Assembly (NCBI RefSeq): GCF_005144415.1
Contig: NZ_SWJE01000003.1
Location: 124,001-188,000 of the forward strand
Source: Trinickia terrae
GTDB lineage: Bacteria; Pseudomonadota; Gammaproteobacteria; Burkholderiales; Burkholderiaceae
DNA: 64,000 nucleotides
Direction: 5' to 3'
The position numbers were made by a program, and so were the translations under genes. Within the stretch, counting starts at the first letter, position 1; every line of letters starts with the position of its first letter. The notes beneath the pieces are model-generated. The model was given only the letters and a program-made list of their open reading frames with translations, made no database searches and was not told where the DNA came from. Shown here in pieces: positions 28,499-39,916 of the stretch.

Positions 28499-30405
28499 AA
28501 AAGTCGCCGAACCGCAAGAGCGTGACGTTCTCGTCGAGTCCGGTGCTGTCGGTGCGCCTGCCGATGTGGCGCTCGAAGCTCGTCGTGTTCCTGCTTTTCA
28601 TGGCGTTCGTGGCGCTGGCCGGGCGCGCGTTCTGGATTCAGGGGCCGGGCAACTCGTTTTATCTGAAGCAAGGTGAGAGCCGCTATCAGCGCACGATCGA
28701 AATGCCGGCCACGCGCGGCAAGATCCTCGATCGCAACGGGCTCGTGCTTGCGACCAGCCTGCCGGTGCGCGCGATCTGGGCGATTCCCGAATCGGTGCCG
28801 GACGATCTCGGCGCGGGCAAGCTCGCCCAGCTCTCGAAGCTGCTCGACATGTCGCAAACGGAGCTGCGCGCGAAGCTCTCCGGCGACAAGACATTCGTCT
28901 ACATCAAGCGGCAGGTGCCGGTCGACGTCGCCGACAAGGTCACGGCGCTCGATATCCCGGGCATCTATCAGCGCGACGAGTACAAGCGCTTCTATCCGGA
29001 AGGCGAGATCACGGCGCACCTGATCGGCTTCACGAACGTCGAGGACGAGGGCCAGGAAGGCGTCGAGCTCGGCGACCAGAAAGTCCTGGTGGGCACGCCG
29101 GGCATCCGCCACGTGATCAAGGACCGGATGGGCCGCGTCATCGAGGACGTCGACGAGCAGGTCGTGCCGCACAACGGCGCGGATGTCGATCTGTCGATCG
29201 ACAGCAAGATCCAATACATTGCGTACGCCAACCTGAAGGCGGCCGTCGAGAAGTTCAAGGCGAAGGCCGGCGCGGCGATGGTGATCGACGTGAGGACCGG
29301 CGAAGTGCTCGCGCTCGTCAACTATCCGACCTATAACCCGAACGATCGCTCGCACCTGACCGGCGAGCAGTTGCGCAACCGGATGCTGACCGATGTGTTC
29401 GAGCCGGGCTCGATCATGAAGCCGCTTACGGTGTCGCTCGCGCTCGATTTGCACCGCGTGTCGCCGAATACGCTCGTCGACACCGGCAACGGGCATTTCA
29501 CGCTCGACGGCGCGACGATCACCGACGACAGCGGGTTCGGCGTGCTGACGGTCGGCGGCGTGATCCAGAAATCGAGCAACATCGGCGCGACCAAGATCGC
29601 GATGACGCTCAGGCCGGAAGAGATGTGGAATATGTATACGAGCATCGGCCTCGGCCAGGCGCCGAAGGTCGGCTTCCCCGGTGCGGCGCCGGGGCGTCTG
29701 CGTCCGTGGAAGAGCTGGCGGCGCATCGAGCAGGCGACGATGTCGTACGGTTACGGCCTTTCGGCGTCGCTGTTCCAGCTCGCGCGCGCGTACACTGCGA
29801 TTGCGCACGACGGCCAGATCGTGCCGGTGTCGATCTTCAAGACGCCGGGCGACCAGCCGGCGGCCGGCGCGCAAATCTTCTCGCCGACCACGGCCCGCGA
29901 AGTCCGCACGATGCTCGAATCGGTCGTGTCGGCCCAGGGCACCTCGCCGGATGCGGCGGTGCCGGGCTACCGCGTCGGCGGCAAGAGCGGCACCGCCTAC
30001 AAGCACGGCGCGCATGGGTACGACAAATCGAAGTACCGCGCGTCGTTCATCGGCATGGCGCCGATGCCGAATCCGCGCATCGTCGTCGCCGTTTCTGTCG
30101 ACGAGCCGACGGCCGGCAGCCACTTCGGCGGCCAGGTATCGGGGCCGGTGTTCTCGGGCATCGTCGGCGACACGCTGCGCTCGCTGAACGTGCCGCCCGA
30201 CATGCCCGTCAAGCAGCTGGTCGTGTCCGACGATTCGGCCAAGGCGGCGCCGGCGGCCGGCGCATCGTCCGCCGTTGCCGTCGCGCAGAAAACGGCCGTC
30301 GAGGTTCATGGCGGCGCGAAACAGACGCCCGCCGCGCCGCAAGACGGAGTCAAGCACATCACCGTATCCGATAACGCCAAGATTCGCCCAGGAGTCGTCC
30401 GATGA
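28495..30405 (+). CDS. ftsI: Peptidoglycan D,D-transpeptidase FtsI (PBP3)
   Basis: Septal class B penicillin-binding protein that cross-links peptidoglycan at the division site. One N-terminal membrane helix (about 27-46) is followed by the pedestal domain (RGKILDRNGLVLATS, 74-88) and the transpeptidase domain. The active-site motifs are S306-x-x-K309 in EPGSIMKP, S360-S361-N362, and K497-S-G-T500. At 636 residues it exceeds E. coli FtsI (588); the extra length is an Ala-rich C-terminal tail after about residue 575. It overlaps ftsL and murE by 4 bp each. Confidence 0.97.
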   Translation: MKKSPNRKSVTFSSSPVLSVRLPMWRSKLVVFLLFMAFVALAGRAFWIQGPGNSFYLKQGESRYQRTIEMPATRGKILDRNGLVLATSLPVRAIWAIPESVPDDLGAGKLAQLSKLLDMSQTELRAKLSGDKTFVYIKRQVPVDVADKVTALDIPGIYQRDEYKRFYPEGEITAHLIGFTNVEDEGQEGVELGDQKVLVGTPGIRHVIKDRMGRVIEDVDEQVVPHNGADVDLSIDSKIQYIAYANLKAAVEKFKAKAGAAMVIDVRTGEVLALVNYPTYNPNDRSHLTGEQLRNRMLTDVFEPGSIMKPLTVSLALDLHRVSPNTLVDTGNGHFTLDGATITDDSGFGVLTVGGVIQKSSNIGATKIAMTLRPEEMWNMYTSIGLGQAPKVGFPGAAPGRLRPWKSWRRIEQATMSYGYGLSASLFQLARAYTAIAHDGQIVPVSIFKTPGDQPAAGAQIFSPTTAREVRTMLESVVSAQGTSPDAAVPGYRVGGKSGTAYKHGAHGYDKSKYRASFIGMAPMPNPRIVVAVSVDEPTAGSHFGGQVSGPVFSGIVGDTLRSLNVPPDMPVKQLVVSDDSAKAAPAAGASSAVAVAQKTAVEVHGGAKQTPAAPQDGVKHITVSDNAKIRPGVVR

Positions 30406-31949
30406 GCGCTGCTCGCCGTCAACATCCGGCGCACCAGCAGATCGCCGATGCGCTCGACTGGCTGCGCGCGCACGCTGCGCCCGGTGCGAACCTGCACGGC
30501 GATACACGTACGCTGGCGGCCGGCGACGTGTTTCTTGCCTACGCCGTCGATGGCGCTGACAACCGTCCGTTCATCGACAGCGCGATCGAGCGTGGCGCCG
30601 CCGCGGTGCTGTATCAGCCGGAAGGCTTCGACGGCGGCATCGCGGATCCCGCGACCGCGCTCGCCGTTCCGGCGCTGAACGAGCTGGCCGGAGCCATCGC
30701 GAGCGGCTGGTATGGCTCACCGAGCGAGGCGATGCTCGTGGTCGGCGTGACCGGCACGAACGGCAAGACGTCCTGCTCGCAATGGATTGCGGCGGCGCTC
30801 ACGGCCGCCGGAAAACCGTGCGCGATCATCGGTACGCTCGGCAGCGGCATGCCGGGGCACCTCGTCCATACCGGCTTCACGACGCCCGACGCGCCGCAAC
30901 TGCAACGCAGCCTCGCGCAGCTTCGCGGCGCGGGCGCGCAGGCGGTGGCGATGGAGGTGTCGTCGCACGCGCTGCATCAAGGGCGCGTGAACGGCACGGC
31001 GTTCGATATCGCCGTGTTCACGAATCTCACGCAGGATCATCTCGACTATCACGGCACGTTCGAGGCGTACGAGGCGGCGAAGGCGCGTCTCTTCGACTGG
31101 CCGGATCTGCGCTGCGCGGTGATCAACCGCGATGACGAAGCGGGCCGGCGCCTGATCGCGCAAACGCGCGGCAAGGTTCGCACGATCGCTTACGGCATCG
31201 ATGGGGCGCTTGCCGATGCTCCTCAGGCCGATGCAGTGCTGTTGGCCTCGCACGTCCGCGCGACGCCTGTCGGCACCGCGTTCCATCTTTCGTCCGACTG
31301 GGGCGAGGCCGACGTCGAAGTCGCGACGCTCGGCGCGTTCAACGTCAGCAACCTGCTTGGCGTGCTCGGCGCGCTGCTCGCCGCCGACGTGCCGTTCGCG
31401 ATGGCGCTTGCCGAGCTGTCGAAGCTCGAGCCCGTGAACGGCCGCATGCAGCGGCTCGGCGGGCGCTTGCAGAACGACGAGCCGCTCGTCGTGATCGACT
31501 ACGCGCATACGCCCGACGCGCTCGAGAAAACGCTCGACGCGCTGCGCCCGATGGCCGAGGCGCGCGGCGGCCAGCTCGTCTGCATGTTCGGCTGCGGCGG
31601 CGATCGCGACGCGACGAAGCGTCCGCTGATGGGGGCGATCGCGGAGCGGCTGGCCGATACGGTCGTCGTGACGAGCGACAACCCGCGCAGCGAGGACCCG
31701 CAGAAGATCATCGACCAGATCGCCTCCGGCATGAAAGATGCGGGCAAGGCGCGCCGCATCGAAGACCGCGCGAGCGCGATCCTCCAGGCCGTGCGCAGCG
31801 CGGCGCGCGAGGACGTGGTCGTGCTCGCGGGCAAAGGGCACGAAGCGACGCAGGAAATCATGGGCAAGAAGCGCGCCTTCTCCGATCAGGACCACGCTCG
31901 TCTCGCGCTGGCCGCGCGGGCGACGCACACTCGTGGAGGCGGCGAATGA
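30402..31949 (+). CDS. murE: UDP-MurNAc-tripeptide ligase (meso-diaminopimelate adding)
   Basis: Adds meso-diaminopimelate to UDP-MurNAc-L-Ala-D-Glu in the cytoplasm. The 515-residue chain has the ATP-binding VTGTNGKTSCSQWI, the MEVSSHALHQGRV region, FTNLTQDHLDYHGTFE, and the C-terminal DNPRSEDP. The DNPR motif is the known marker of diaminopimelate rather than lysine specificity. It overlaps ftsI and murF by 4 bp, fitting a coupled operon. Confidence 0.97.
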   Translation: MSAARRQHPAHQQIADALDWLRAHAAPGANLHGDTRTLAAGDVFLAYAVDGADNRPFIDSAIERGAAAVLYQPEGFDGGIADPATALAVPALNELAGAIASGWYGSPSEAMLVVGVTGTNGKTSCSQWIAAALTAAGKPCAIIGTLGSGMPGHLVHTGFTTPDAPQLQRSLAQLRGAGAQAVAMEVSSHALHQGRVNGTAFDIAVFTNLTQDHLDYHGTFEAYEAAKARLFDWPDLRCAVINRDDEAGRRLIAQTRGKVRTIAYGIDGALADAPQADAVLLASHVRATPVGTAFHLSSDWGEADVEVATLGAFNVSNLLGVLGALLAADVPFAMALAELSKLEPVNGRMQRLGGRLQNDEPLVVIDYAHTPDALEKTLDALRPMAEARGGQLVCMFGCGGDRDATKRPLMGAIAERLADTVVVTSDNPRSEDPQKIIDQIASGMKDAGKARRIEDRASAILQAVRSAAREDVVVLAGKGHEATQEIMGKKRAFSDQDHARLALAARATHTRGGGE

Positions 31950-33391
31950 CGATGTTTTCCCTGAACGAAGCGGCTTTGGCGATTCCCGGCGCGACCGTGC
32001 TCGGCGACGGCGCGACGACCTTCGAGCGCATTTCCACCGACAGCCGCGCGGCCGGTCCCGGCGACCTGTTCGTCGCGCTGAAGGGCGAGCGCTTCGATGC
32101 GCACGACTTCCTGCCCGACGTCGCCGCGCGAGGCGTGAGCGCAGCGCTGGTGTCGCGCAGCCCCGGCGAATGGCGGGTGCCGGCGCTGCGCGTCGACGAT
32201 ACGCGCGTCGCGCTCGGCGCCCTGGCGCGCGCGTGGCGCCGGCGCTTTGCGATTCCGCTCGTCGCCGTGACGGGCAGCAACGGCAAGACGACGGTCAAGG
32301 AAATGATCTCGTCGATCTTCGCCGCAGCGGCCGGCATGGAGGCGCGTCTTGCGACCGCCGGCAATTTCAACAACGAGATCGGCCTGCCGCTCACGCTGTT
32401 CCGCCTGAGCGAGGCACACAAGCTTGCCGTCGTCGAGCTTGGGATGAACCATCCCGGCGAAACCGCCGTGCTCGCGAAGATCGCCGAGCCGACCGTTGCG
32501 CTCGTGAACAATGCGCAGCGCGAGCATCAGGAATTCATGGCGACCGTCGAGGCGGTGGCGCTCGAGCATGCGAGCGTGATCCACGCGCTCGGGCCTGCGG
32601 GCGTCGCGGTGTTTCCTGCCGAGGACGCCTACGCGGCTATTTGGCGTATTGCCGCGACGGGTAACCGCATCGTAGATTTCGCGCTGCACGCGGAGGACCG
32701 TCAAACGCCCGCGGCGGTAACGGGCGAGCTCGAAGGCAACCGTTTGCGCGTCGCGACGCCCGACGGCGCGTTCGAAGCGACGCTGCAAGTGCTCGGCGAG
32801 CACAACGCGCGCAACGCGCTCGCGGCGACGGCGGCGGCGGTCGCGTCCGGCGTGCCGCTCGAGGCGATCAAGCGCGGTCTCGAAGCGTTCGAGCCGGTGA
32901 AAGGGCGTCTGCAGGTGAAGCGCGCGGCGCTCGGCGCGCTCGCGGGCGCCACCGTCATCGACGACACCTATAACGCGAACCCCGATTCGATGCGCGCCGC
33001 GATCGACGTGCTGGCGGCACAAGCCGCGCCGCGCGTGCTCGTGATGGGCGACATGGGTGAAGTAGGCGACCATGGGCCGGAGTTTCATCGCGAAGTCGGC
33101 GCCTACGCGCGCGAGCGCGGCATCCACGCGCTCTACGCGTTGGGCGACGCCTCGCGCGACGCCTGCGCGGCGTTCAGCGTTGGCACCGGCGGCGCGAGCG
33201 CGTCCCAAGCCGCGCACCATTTCGACGACGTCTCCGCGCTCGTCGCGCACCTGCTGCAAGCGGGCTTCGGCGCAGGCGCGACGCTGCTCGTCAAAGGCTC
33301 GCGCTTCATGAAGATGGAGCGCGTCGTGGAAGCGGTTACCGCTTCGCAATTGCAACCTGCCGCACCGGGCGCAGCGCCCGGCGCACACTGA
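31946..33391 (+). CDS. murF: UDP-MurNAc-tripeptide-D-Ala-D-Ala ligase
   Basis: Adds D-alanyl-D-alanine to complete the UDP-MurNAc-pentapeptide. The 481-residue protein has the typical Mur ligase order: N-terminal substrate domain ([20 protein letters not shown] core), ATP loop [29 protein letters not shown], and C-terminal [14 protein letters not shown] and [15 protein letters not shown]. It starts inside the last codons of murE and is followed by mraY after 17 bp. Confidence 0.97.
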   Translation: MTMFSLNEAALAIPGATVLGDGATTFERISTDSRAAGPGDLFVALKGERFDAHDFLPDVAARGVSAALVSRSPGEWRVPALRVDDTRVALGALARAWRRRFAIPLVAVTGSNGKTTVKEMISSIFAAAAGMEARLATAGNFNNEIGLPLTLFRLSEAHKLAVVELGMNHPGETAVLAKIAEPTVALVNNAQREHQEFMATVEAVALEHASVIHALGPAGVAVFPAEDAYAAIWRIAATGNRIVDFALHAEDRQTPAAVTGELEGNRLRVATPDGAFEATLQVLGEHNARNALAATAAAVASGVPLEAIKRGLEAFEPVKGRLQVKRAALGALAGATVIDDTYNANPDSMRAAIDVLAAQAAPRVLVMGDMGEVGDHGPEFHREVGAYARERGIHALYALGDASRDACAAFSVGTGGASASQAAHHFDDVSALVAHLLQAGFGAGATLLVKGSRFMKMERVVEAVTASQLQPAAPGAAPGAH

Positions 33392-33408
33392 AAGAGAAGG
33401 ACCCGGCA

Positions 33409-34578
33409 ATGCTATTGGTACTGGCGCAATGGCTGCAGAATGACGCAAGCTTCTTGCGCGTATTCAGTTACCTGACGTTTCGCGCGGTCGCGGCGAGCAT
33501 CACCGCGCTCATCATTGGGCTCGTCCTCGGCCCGTGGGTGATCCGCAAGCTGACCGCGATGAAGGTCGGCCAGGCCGTGCGCAAGGACGGCCCGCAGACG
33601 CACCTCGTCAAATCCGGCACGCCGACGATGGGCGGCGTGCTGATCCTGATCGGCATCGCCATCTCGACGCTCCTGTGGGCCGATCTCACGAACCGCTTCA
33701 TCTGGATCGTGATGCTCGTCACGTTCGGCTTCGGCGTGATCGGCTGGGTCGACGACTATCGCAAGGTCGTCTATAAGGATCCGCGCGGCATGTCTTCGCG
33801 CGAGAAGTATTTCTGGCAGTCGGTGATCGGCATCTTCGCGGCGGTTTATCTCGCGTTCAGCGTGTCCGAGGCGAGCAACGTGCGCGTGTTCGACCTCTTC
33901 ATGGACTGGGTGAAGAGCGGGTTCTCGATGGGCCTGCCGCCGCACGCCGACCTGATGCTGCCGTTCCTCAAGTCGATCAGCTATCCGCTCGGCGTCTGGG
34001 GCTTCATCGCGCTCACCTATTTCGTGATCGTCGGCGCGAGCAACGCGGTCAACCTGACCGACGGCCTCGACGGCCTCGTCATCATGCCCGTGGTGCTCGT
34101 CGGCGGGTCGCTCGGCGTGTTCGCGTACGTGATGGGCAGCTCGATTTACTCGAAATACCTGCTGTTTCCGCACATCGCGGGCGCGGGCGAGCTCATGATC
34201 TTCTGCTCGGCGATGGGCGGCGCCGGCCTCGCTTTTCTCTGGTACAACACGCACCCTGCGCAGGTCTTCATGGGCGACGTCGGCGCGCTGGCGCTCGGCG
34301 GCGCGCTCGGCACCATCGCTGTGATCGTGCGCCAGGAGATCGTGCTCTTCATCATGGGCGGAATCTTCGTCGCGGAGACGGTCTCGGTGATGCTGCAGGT
34401 CACCTGGTTCAAGTACACCAAGCGCCGCTATGGCGAAGGCAGGCGCATCTTCAAGATGGCGCCGCTGCACCACCATTTCGAGTTGTCCGGCTGGAAGGAG
34501 ACGCAGGTGGTCGTGCGTTTCTGGATCATCACCTTGATGCTGTGCCTGTTCGGCCTGTCCACCCTCAAGCTGCGGTAA
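33409..34578 (+). CDS. mraY: Phospho-N-acetylmuramoyl-pentapeptide transferase (lipid I synthase)
   Basis: Integral membrane enzyme that moves phospho-MurNAc-pentapeptide onto undecaprenyl phosphate. The 389-residue protein has about ten membrane helices. Visible signatures are [13 protein letters not shown] near residues 65-77, the metal-binding WVDDYRKV region, [22 protein letters not shown], and [14 protein letters not shown] near the C-terminus with the HHH cluster. Standard family length. Confidence 0.98.
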   Translation: MLLVLAQWLQNDASFLRVFSYLTFRAVAASITALIIGLVLGPWVIRKLTAMKVGQAVRKDGPQTHLVKSGTPTMGGVLILIGIAISTLLWADLTNRFIWIVMLVTFGFGVIGWVDDYRKVVYKDPRGMSSREKYFWQSVIGIFAAVYLAFSVSEASNVRVFDLFMDWVKSGFSMGLPPHADLMLPFLKSISYPLGVWGFIALTYFVIVGASNAVNLTDGLDGLVIMPVVLVGGSLGVFAYVMGSSIYSKYLLFPHIAGAGELMIFCSAMGGAGLAFLWYNTHPAQVFMGDVGALALGGALGTIAVIVRQEIVLFIMGGIFVAETVSVMLQVTWFKYTKRRYGEGRRIFKMAPLHHHFELSGWKETQVVVRFWIITLMLCLFGLSTLKLR

Positions 34579-34591
34579 AGGAAAGCAAGCG

Positions 34592-36136
34592 ATGTTTGGC
34601 GAGATGTTTGTCGATCGGCAAAGTCCGATGGTGCTCGTGCTGGGGCTCGGCGAATCCGGCCTCGCGATGGCGCGCTGGTGCGCGCGGCACGGGTGCCGGC
34701 TGCGCATTGCCGATACGCGCGAGACGCCGCCGAACCTCTCCGCGCTCGAGGCGCACCGGATCGACGCCGAGTTCATCGGCGGCACGTTTTCGCCCGCGCT
34801 GCTCGACGGCGGGATCGAGCTCGTCGCGATCAGCCCGGGCCTCTCGCCGCTCGCCGACGACCTGCGCCCCCTCATCGCAAGCGCGCGCGAGCGCGGCATT
34901 CCGGTGTGGGGCGAGCTCGAGTTCTTCGCACAGGCGCTGAAGAAGCTCGGCGAAAGCGGCTACGCGCCGAAGGTGATCGCGATCACCGGCACGAACGGCA
35001 AGACCACGACGACGAGCCTCACCGGCCTGCTGTGCGAGCGCGCGGGCAAGAAGGTGGCGGTGGCGGGCAACATCAGCCCGGCCGCGCTCGACAAGCTCAC
35101 CGAAGCAATCGACAACACCGCGCTGCCCGATGTCTGGGTGCTCGAGCTGTCGAGCTTCCAGCTCGAAACGGCGCATACGTTCGCACCGGATGCGGCCGTC
35201 GTGCTGAACATCACGCAGGACCACCTCGACTGGCATGGCGGGCTCGATGCCTATGCGGCCGCCAAGGGCCGCATCTTCGGGCCGCAGACAGTGCGCGTGC
35301 TCAATCGCGACGACGCGCGCGTGATGGCGCTCGCGCCCGCGGCTGATACAGCGAAGCAGGCGCCCTCGGACGACAGCGCAGCGCAGGTGGTGACGTTCGG
35401 CTTGAACGAGCCGGTGCATGAAGGCGACTACGGCTTGCTGCGCGAGAACGGCATGACCTGGCTCGTCGAGGCGCACGATCGCGACCCCGTCGAAGAGCCT
35501 GCGTCGACCCGCCGCCGCAAGCGTGAAGCAACCGGCCCGCGCGAGCTGACGATGAAGCGCCTGATGCCGTCCGACGCGCTGCGCATCCGCGGCTTGCACA
35601 ACGCCGCCAACGCGCTCGCCGCGTTCGCGCTCGCGCGCGCGATCGGCCTGCCCGCCGCGCCGCTTCTGCATGGGCTGCGCGAGTACCGCGGCGAGCCGCA
35701 TCGCGTGGAGCTGATTGCTTCGCTCGATGGCGTCGATTATGTCGACGACAGCAAGGGCACGAACGTCGGCGCGACCGTCGCCGCGCTCGACGGCCTCGCG
35801 CAGCGCGTGATCCTGATCGCGGGCGGCGACGGCAAAGGCCAGGACTTCGCGCCGCTGGAAGCGCCGGTGGCGCGCTGGTGCCGCGCGGTGATGCTGATCG
35901 GCCGCGACGCGCCGCACATTCGCGAGGCGCTCACCGGCGCCGGCGTGACGCTCGCCGACCACGCCACGCTGGAAGCCGCGACGCGCGCGGCGGCCCAGCT
36001 CGCCGAACCGGGCGACGCCGTGCTGCTGTCGCCGGCCTGTGCGAGCTTCGACATGTTCAAGGGCTATGCGCATCGCGCGGCGGTGTTCAAGAGCGCGGTC
36101 GAGGACATTGCCGCAGAACGGGGGACGATGCTATGA
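34592..36136 (+). CDS. murD: UDP-MurNAc-L-Ala-D-Glu ligase, long form
   Basis: Adds D-glutamate to UDP-MurNAc-L-alanine. Motifs present are [14 protein letters not shown] at the N-terminus, [46 protein letters not shown], and the C-terminal [11 protein letters not shown] and [15 protein letters not shown]. At 514 residues it is about 75 longer than E. coli MurD. The extra sequence lies between the central and C-terminal domains, including an Ala/Asp-rich stretch (about 248-266) and a basic Arg/Lys-rich stretch (about 305-325). It overlaps ftsW by 4 bp. Confidence 0.96.
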   Translation: MFGEMFVDRQSPMVLVLGLGESGLAMARWCARHGCRLRIADTRETPPNLSALEAHRIDAEFIGGTFSPALLDGGIELVAISPGLSPLADDLRPLIASARERGIPVWGELEFFAQALKKLGESGYAPKVIAITGTNGKTTTTSLTGLLCERAGKKVAVAGNISPAALDKLTEAIDNTALPDVWVLELSSFQLETAHTFAPDAAVVLNITQDHLDWHGGLDAYAAAKGRIFGPQTVRVLNRDDARVMALAPAADTAKQAPSDDSAAQVVTFGLNEPVHEGDYGLLRENGMTWLVEAHDRDPVEEPASTRRRKREATGPRELTMKRLMPSDALRIRGLHNAANALAAFALARAIGLPAAPLLHGLREYRGEPHRVELIASLDGVDYVDDSKGTNVGATVAALDGLAQRVILIAGGDGKGQDFAPLEAPVARWCRAVMLIGRDAPHIREALTGAGVTLADHATLEAATRAAAQLAEPGDAVLLSPACASFDMFKGYAHRAAVFKSAVEDIAAERGTML

Positions 36137-37401
36137 GCTGGTCCGAACGCTTCGGCTCGCGCCTTTCAGGGCAGCGCGGTGCAGTCGGCAAGGCGGCCGA
36201 GGGCGCGCACACATCGGGCAGCGGCCTCGCGAGCGCGGTCAGCGGCATGCGTCCGATGCGCTCGCGGATGCTCGACTACGATCACTCGCTGCTGTGGGTC
36301 GTGATCGCGCTGCTCGGGCTCGGCGTCGTGATGGTGTACTCGGCGTCGATCGCCATGCCGGATTCGCCGAAGTACGCGGCCTATCACGACTACGCGTTCC
36401 TCGTGCGCCATATCGCCTCGCTCGCGGTCGGCGTGATCGCGGCGATCGTCACGTTCAAGATTCCCGTGTCCGTGTGGGACAAGTACGCGCCCAAGCTTTT
36501 CCTGCTCGCGCTGCTGGGCCTCGTGATCGTGCTGATCCCGCACATCGGCAAGGGCGTGAACGGCGCGCGCCGCTGGATTCCGCTCGGCATCACGAACATG
36601 CAGCCGTCGGAAATCATGAAGCTCGCGGTGACCATCTACGCGGCGAACTACACGGTGCGCAAGCAGGAGTACATGCACAGCTTCGCGAAGGGCTTCCTGC
36701 CGATGGCGTTCGCGGTCGGCGTGGTCGGCGCGCTGCTGCTGCTCGAGCCCGACATGGGCGCGTTCATGGTGATCGCCGCGATCGCGATGGGCGTGCTGTT
36801 CCTCGGCGGCGTGAACGGCAAGCTGTTCGGCGGTCTGGTTGCGACGGCGGTCGGCACCTTCACGATTCTCGTCTGGGCGTCGCCGTGGCGGCGTGAGCGG
36901 ATCTTCGCCTACCTCGATCCGTGGGACGACCGCTACGCGCAGGGCAAGGCCTATCAGCTGACGCACTCGCTGATCGCGTTCGGCCGTGGCGAGTGGTTCG
37001 GCGTGGGGCTCGGCGGCAGCGTCGAAAAGCTCAACTACCTGCCGGAAGCGCATACCGACTTCATTCTCGCGGTGATCGGCGAGGAGCTGGGCTTCGTCGG
37101 CGTGATGGTCGTGATCCTGCTGTTCTACTGGATCGTGCGCCGCTCGTTCGAGATCGGCCGCCAGGCGCTCGCGCTCGACCGTACGTTCGCCGGCCTCATG
37201 GCGAAGGGCGTCGGCTTGTGGTTCGGCGCGCAGACCTTCATCAACATGGGCGTGAACCTCGGCCTTCTGCCGACCAAGGGCCTGACGCTGCCGCTCGTGA
37301 GCTACGGCGGCTCGGGCATTTTGCTGAATTGCGTCGCGCTCGCTGTTTTGATGCGTGTGGACTACGAAAATCGTGTGCTGATGCGTGGGGGGAAGGTATG
37401 A
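36133..37401 (+). CDS. ftsW: Septal peptidoglycan glycosyltransferase FtsW
   Basis: SEDS-family membrane glycosyltransferase that polymerises lipid II at the septum together with FtsI. ATG 36133 overlaps the murD stop and gives 422 residues; the frame is open upstream only inside murD. A basic, Ser/Gly-rich cytoplasmic end of about 50 residues precedes ten predicted membrane helices. SEDS signatures are [21 protein letters not shown] (in parts GARRWIPLG and QPSEIMKLA), [20 protein letters not shown] and [18 protein letters not shown]. It overlaps murG by 4 bp. Confidence 0.97.
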   Translation: MSWSERFGSRLSGQRGAVGKAAEGAHTSGSGLASAVSGMRPMRSRMLDYDHSLLWVVIALLGLGVVMVYSASIAMPDSPKYAAYHDYAFLVRHIASLAVGVIAAIVTFKIPVSVWDKYAPKLFLLALLGLVIVLIPHIGKGVNGARRWIPLGITNMQPSEIMKLAVTIYAANYTVRKQEYMHSFAKGFLPMAFAVGVVGALLLLEPDMGAFMVIAAIAMGVLFLGGVNGKLFGGLVATAVGTFTILVWASPWRRERIFAYLDPWDDRYAQGKAYQLTHSLIAFGRGEWFGVGLGGSVEKLNYLPEAHTDFILAVIGEELGFVGVMVVILLFYWIVRRSFEIGRQALALDRTFAGLMAKGVGLWFGAQTFINMGVNLGLLPTKGLTLPLVSYGGSGILLNCVALAVLMRVDYENRVLMRGGKV

Positions 37402-38504
37402 GCTCGACCCCGCAGCGCACACTGATGGTGATGGCCGGCGGCACCGGAGGACACGTGTTCCCGGGGCTCGCGGTCGCGCATCGGATGCGCGGTTGGGGCT
37501 GGCGCGTCGTGTGGCTGGGCAATCCGGCCGGCATGGAGGCGTCGCTTGTGCCGAAGCACGGCATTCCGATGGAATTCGTGCGCTTCGGCGGACTGCGCGG
37601 CAAAGGCTTGCGCACCAAGCTTGCCTTACCGTTGAACCTGCTGCGCGCGTGCCTCGAAAGCCGCCAGGCGCTCAAGCGCGTGAAGCCCGACGTCGTGCTC
37701 GGCATGGGCGGCTACATCACGTTCCCGGCGGGCGTGATGACCGCGCTTTCCGGCCGTCCTCTCGTGCTGCACGAACAGAATTCGATCGCGGGCCTCGCGA
37801 ACAAAGTGCTCGCGAAGCTCGCGCGCCGCGTGCTCGTCGCCTTCCCGAACGCCTTGCCGGACGCCGAATGGACCGGCAATCCGATTCGCGAGGAACTTGC
37901 GCGCATTTTGGCACCCAAAGAGCGCTACGCGGCGCGCAGCGGTCCGTTGAACGTGCTCGTCGTCGGCGGCAGTCTCGGCGCGGCGGCGCTCAATGAAGTC
38001 GTGCCCCGCGCGCTCGCGCAGCTGGCGCCGCAAGAGCGTCCGCGCATCGTGCATCAGGCGGGCGCGAAGCACATCGACGCATTGCGCGCGAATTACGAAG
38101 CAGCGGGTTTGCAGCCGGGCGACGATTTGCAGCTCGTGCCGTTCATCGACGACATGGCGAAGGCCTACGAGTCCGCCGATCTCGTGGTCTGCCGCTCGGG
38201 CGCGATGACGGTCGCGGAGATCGCGGCGGTCGGGGTGGCGGCGCTGTTCGTGCCGTTTCCATACGCGGTCGACGATCACCAGACGACGAACGCCCAATTC
38301 CTGTCGGAGCAGGGCGGGGCGGTGCTGGTGCAGCAGCGCGACTTGTCGGCGGAAAAGCTCGCCGACTGGCTGCGCAGCCAGTCGCGCGCGACGCTCGCGG
38401 ACATGGCCGGGCGCGCGCGCTCGCTCGCGAAACCCGATGCCACCGATCGTGTCGCGCAGGTCTGCGCGGCTGTGGCGCTTGCGCGCCAGGAAGGAACGAA
38501 ATGA
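37398..38504 (+). CDS. murG: UDP-GlcNAc:lipid I N-acetylglucosaminyltransferase (lipid II synthase)
   Basis: Adds GlcNAc to lipid I on the inner face of the membrane. The start at 37398 overlaps the ftsW stop and gives 368 residues. The N-terminal glycine-rich loop is [16 protein letters not shown], followed by [13 protein letters not shown] and [12 protein letters not shown]. The C-terminal domain has [16 protein letters not shown] and the UDP-GlcNAc site [15 protein letters not shown] with [12 protein letters not shown]. It overlaps murC by 4 bp. Confidence 0.97.
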   Translation: MSSTPQRTLMVMAGGTGGHVFPGLAVAHRMRGWGWRVVWLGNPAGMEASLVPKHGIPMEFVRFGGLRGKGLRTKLALPLNLLRACLESRQALKRVKPDVVLGMGGYITFPAGVMTALSGRPLVLHEQNSIAGLANKVLAKLARRVLVAFPNALPDAEWTGNPIREELARILAPKERYAARSGPLNVLVVGGSLGAAALNEVVPRALAQLAPQERPRIVHQAGAKHIDALRANYEAAGLQPGDDLQLVPFIDDMAKAYESADLVVCRSGAMTVAEIAAVGVAALFVPFPYAVDDHQTTNAQFLSEQGGAVLVQQRDLSAEKLADWLRSQSRATLADMAGRARSLAKPDATDRVAQVCAAVALARQEGTK

Positions 38505-39892
38505 AACACATCGTCAAACATATCCACTTTGTCGGGATCGGCGGCGCGGGCATGAGCGGCATCGCCGAAGTGCTCGTCAATCTCGGCTACCACGTGAGCG
38601 GCTCCGATCTCACGAACAACGGTGTCACCGACCGCCTGACGAAGCTCGGCGCGCGCGTCGTGGTCGGCCATGACGCCGCGAACATCGAAGGCGCGGACGC
38701 CGTGGTCGTCTCGACGGCCGTGCGCAGCGACAACCCGGAGGTGCTCGCCGCGCGCCACCGCCGCATTCCGATCGTGCCGCGCGCGGTGATGCTCGCGGAA
38801 TTGATGCGCCTGAAGCAGGGCATCGCGATCGCCGGCACGCACGGCAAGACCACGACGACCTCGCTCGTGGCGAGCGTGCTCGCCGCGGGCGGGCTCGACC
38901 CGACCTTCGTGATCGGCGGGCGCCTCATCAGCGCGGGCGCGAATGCGCGGCTCGGCACGGGCGACTTCATCGTCGCCGAGGCGGACGAGTCGGACGCGTC
39001 GTTCCTGAACCTGTTCCCGGTGATCGAAGTCATCACGAACATCGACGCCGATCACATGGACACCTACGGCCACGACTTCGCGCGGCTCAAGCAGGCGTTC
39101 ATCGAGTTCACACACCGGCTGCCGTTCTACGGGATCGCCGTGCTGTGCGTCGACGATCCGAACGTGCGCGAGATCCTGCCGTTTGTCTCGAAGCCGATCA
39201 TCCGCTACGGCTTCGCGCCCGACGCGCAGGTGCGCGCCGTCAACGTGACCGCGCACGAGAGCCGGATGCACTTCACGGCGATGCGCGAAGACGCGGCGCC
39301 GCTCGACATCGTCCTGAACATGCCGGGCACGCACAACGTGCAGAACGCGCTCGCGGCGATTGCGATCGCGACTGAACTCGAGGTCTCGGATGCCGATATC
39401 CAGCGGGCGCTCGCGGAATTCAACGGCGTCGGCCGGCGCTTCCAGCGCTACGGCGAAGTCGCCGCGGCGGGTGGCGGCAAGTACACGCTGATCGACGACT
39501 ACGGTCATCACCCGGTCGAGATGGCGGCGACGATCGCGGCCGCGCGCGGCGCGTTCCCCGATCAGCGCCTGGTGCTGGCGTTCCAGCCGCACCGCTTCAC
39601 GCGCACGCGCGACTGCTTCGAGGATTTCGCCAAGGTGCTCTCGACTGTCGACGCGCTGGTGCTGACCGAGGTCTACGCCGCCGGCGAGGCGCCGATCGTC
39701 GCCGCCGACGGCCGCGCGCTCGCGCGCGCGATCCGCGTGGCGGGCAAGGTCGAGCCCGTGTTCGTCGAGACGGTCGAGGAGGTGCCGGAGGCGCTGTCGA
39801 CGGTGGTGCGCGACGGCGATGTGGTGATCACGATGGGTGCGGGTTCGATCGGCGGCGTGCCCGGCCGGCTGGCGCAATCAAGCGCGCAATGA
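38501..39892 (+). CDS. murC: UDP-N-acetylmuramate-L-alanine ligase
   Basis: First amino-acid-adding enzyme of the cytoplasmic peptidoglycan pathway. The 463-residue protein opens with [19 protein letters not shown], then has the ATP loop [15 protein letters not shown] near residues 110-124, [26 protein letters not shown], and the C-terminal [14 protein letters not shown] and [13 protein letters not shown]. Standard order murG-murC-ddl. Confidence 0.97.
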   Translation: MKHIVKHIHFVGIGGAGMSGIAEVLVNLGYHVSGSDLTNNGVTDRLTKLGARVVVGHDAANIEGADAVVVSTAVRSDNPEVLAARHRRIPIVPRAVMLAELMRLKQGIAIAGTHGKTTTTSLVASVLAAGGLDPTFVIGGRLISAGANARLGTGDFIVAEADESDASFLNLFPVIEVITNIDADHMDTYGHDFARLKQAFIEFTHRLPFYGIAVLCVDDPNVREILPFVSKPIIRYGFAPDAQVRAVNVTAHESRMHFTAMREDAAPLDIVLNMPGTHNVQNALAAIAIATELEVSDADIQRALAEFNGVGRRFQRYGEVAAAGGGKYTLIDDYGHHPVEMAATIAAARGAFPDQRLVLAFQPHRFTRTRDCFEDFAKVLSTVDALVLTEVYAAGEAPIVAADGRALARAIRVAGKVEPVFVETVEEVPEALSTVVRDGDVVITMGAGSIGGVPGRLAQSSAQ

Positions 39893-39916
39893 GCGTGCAA
39901 CAAGCGAAGGTGTGAC

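Noticed and set aside
28303-30507. 734-codon minus-strand frame opposite ftsI
   Set aside because: Antisense shadow of ftsI, dominated by Arg, His, Asp and Val as expected from high-GC third positions.
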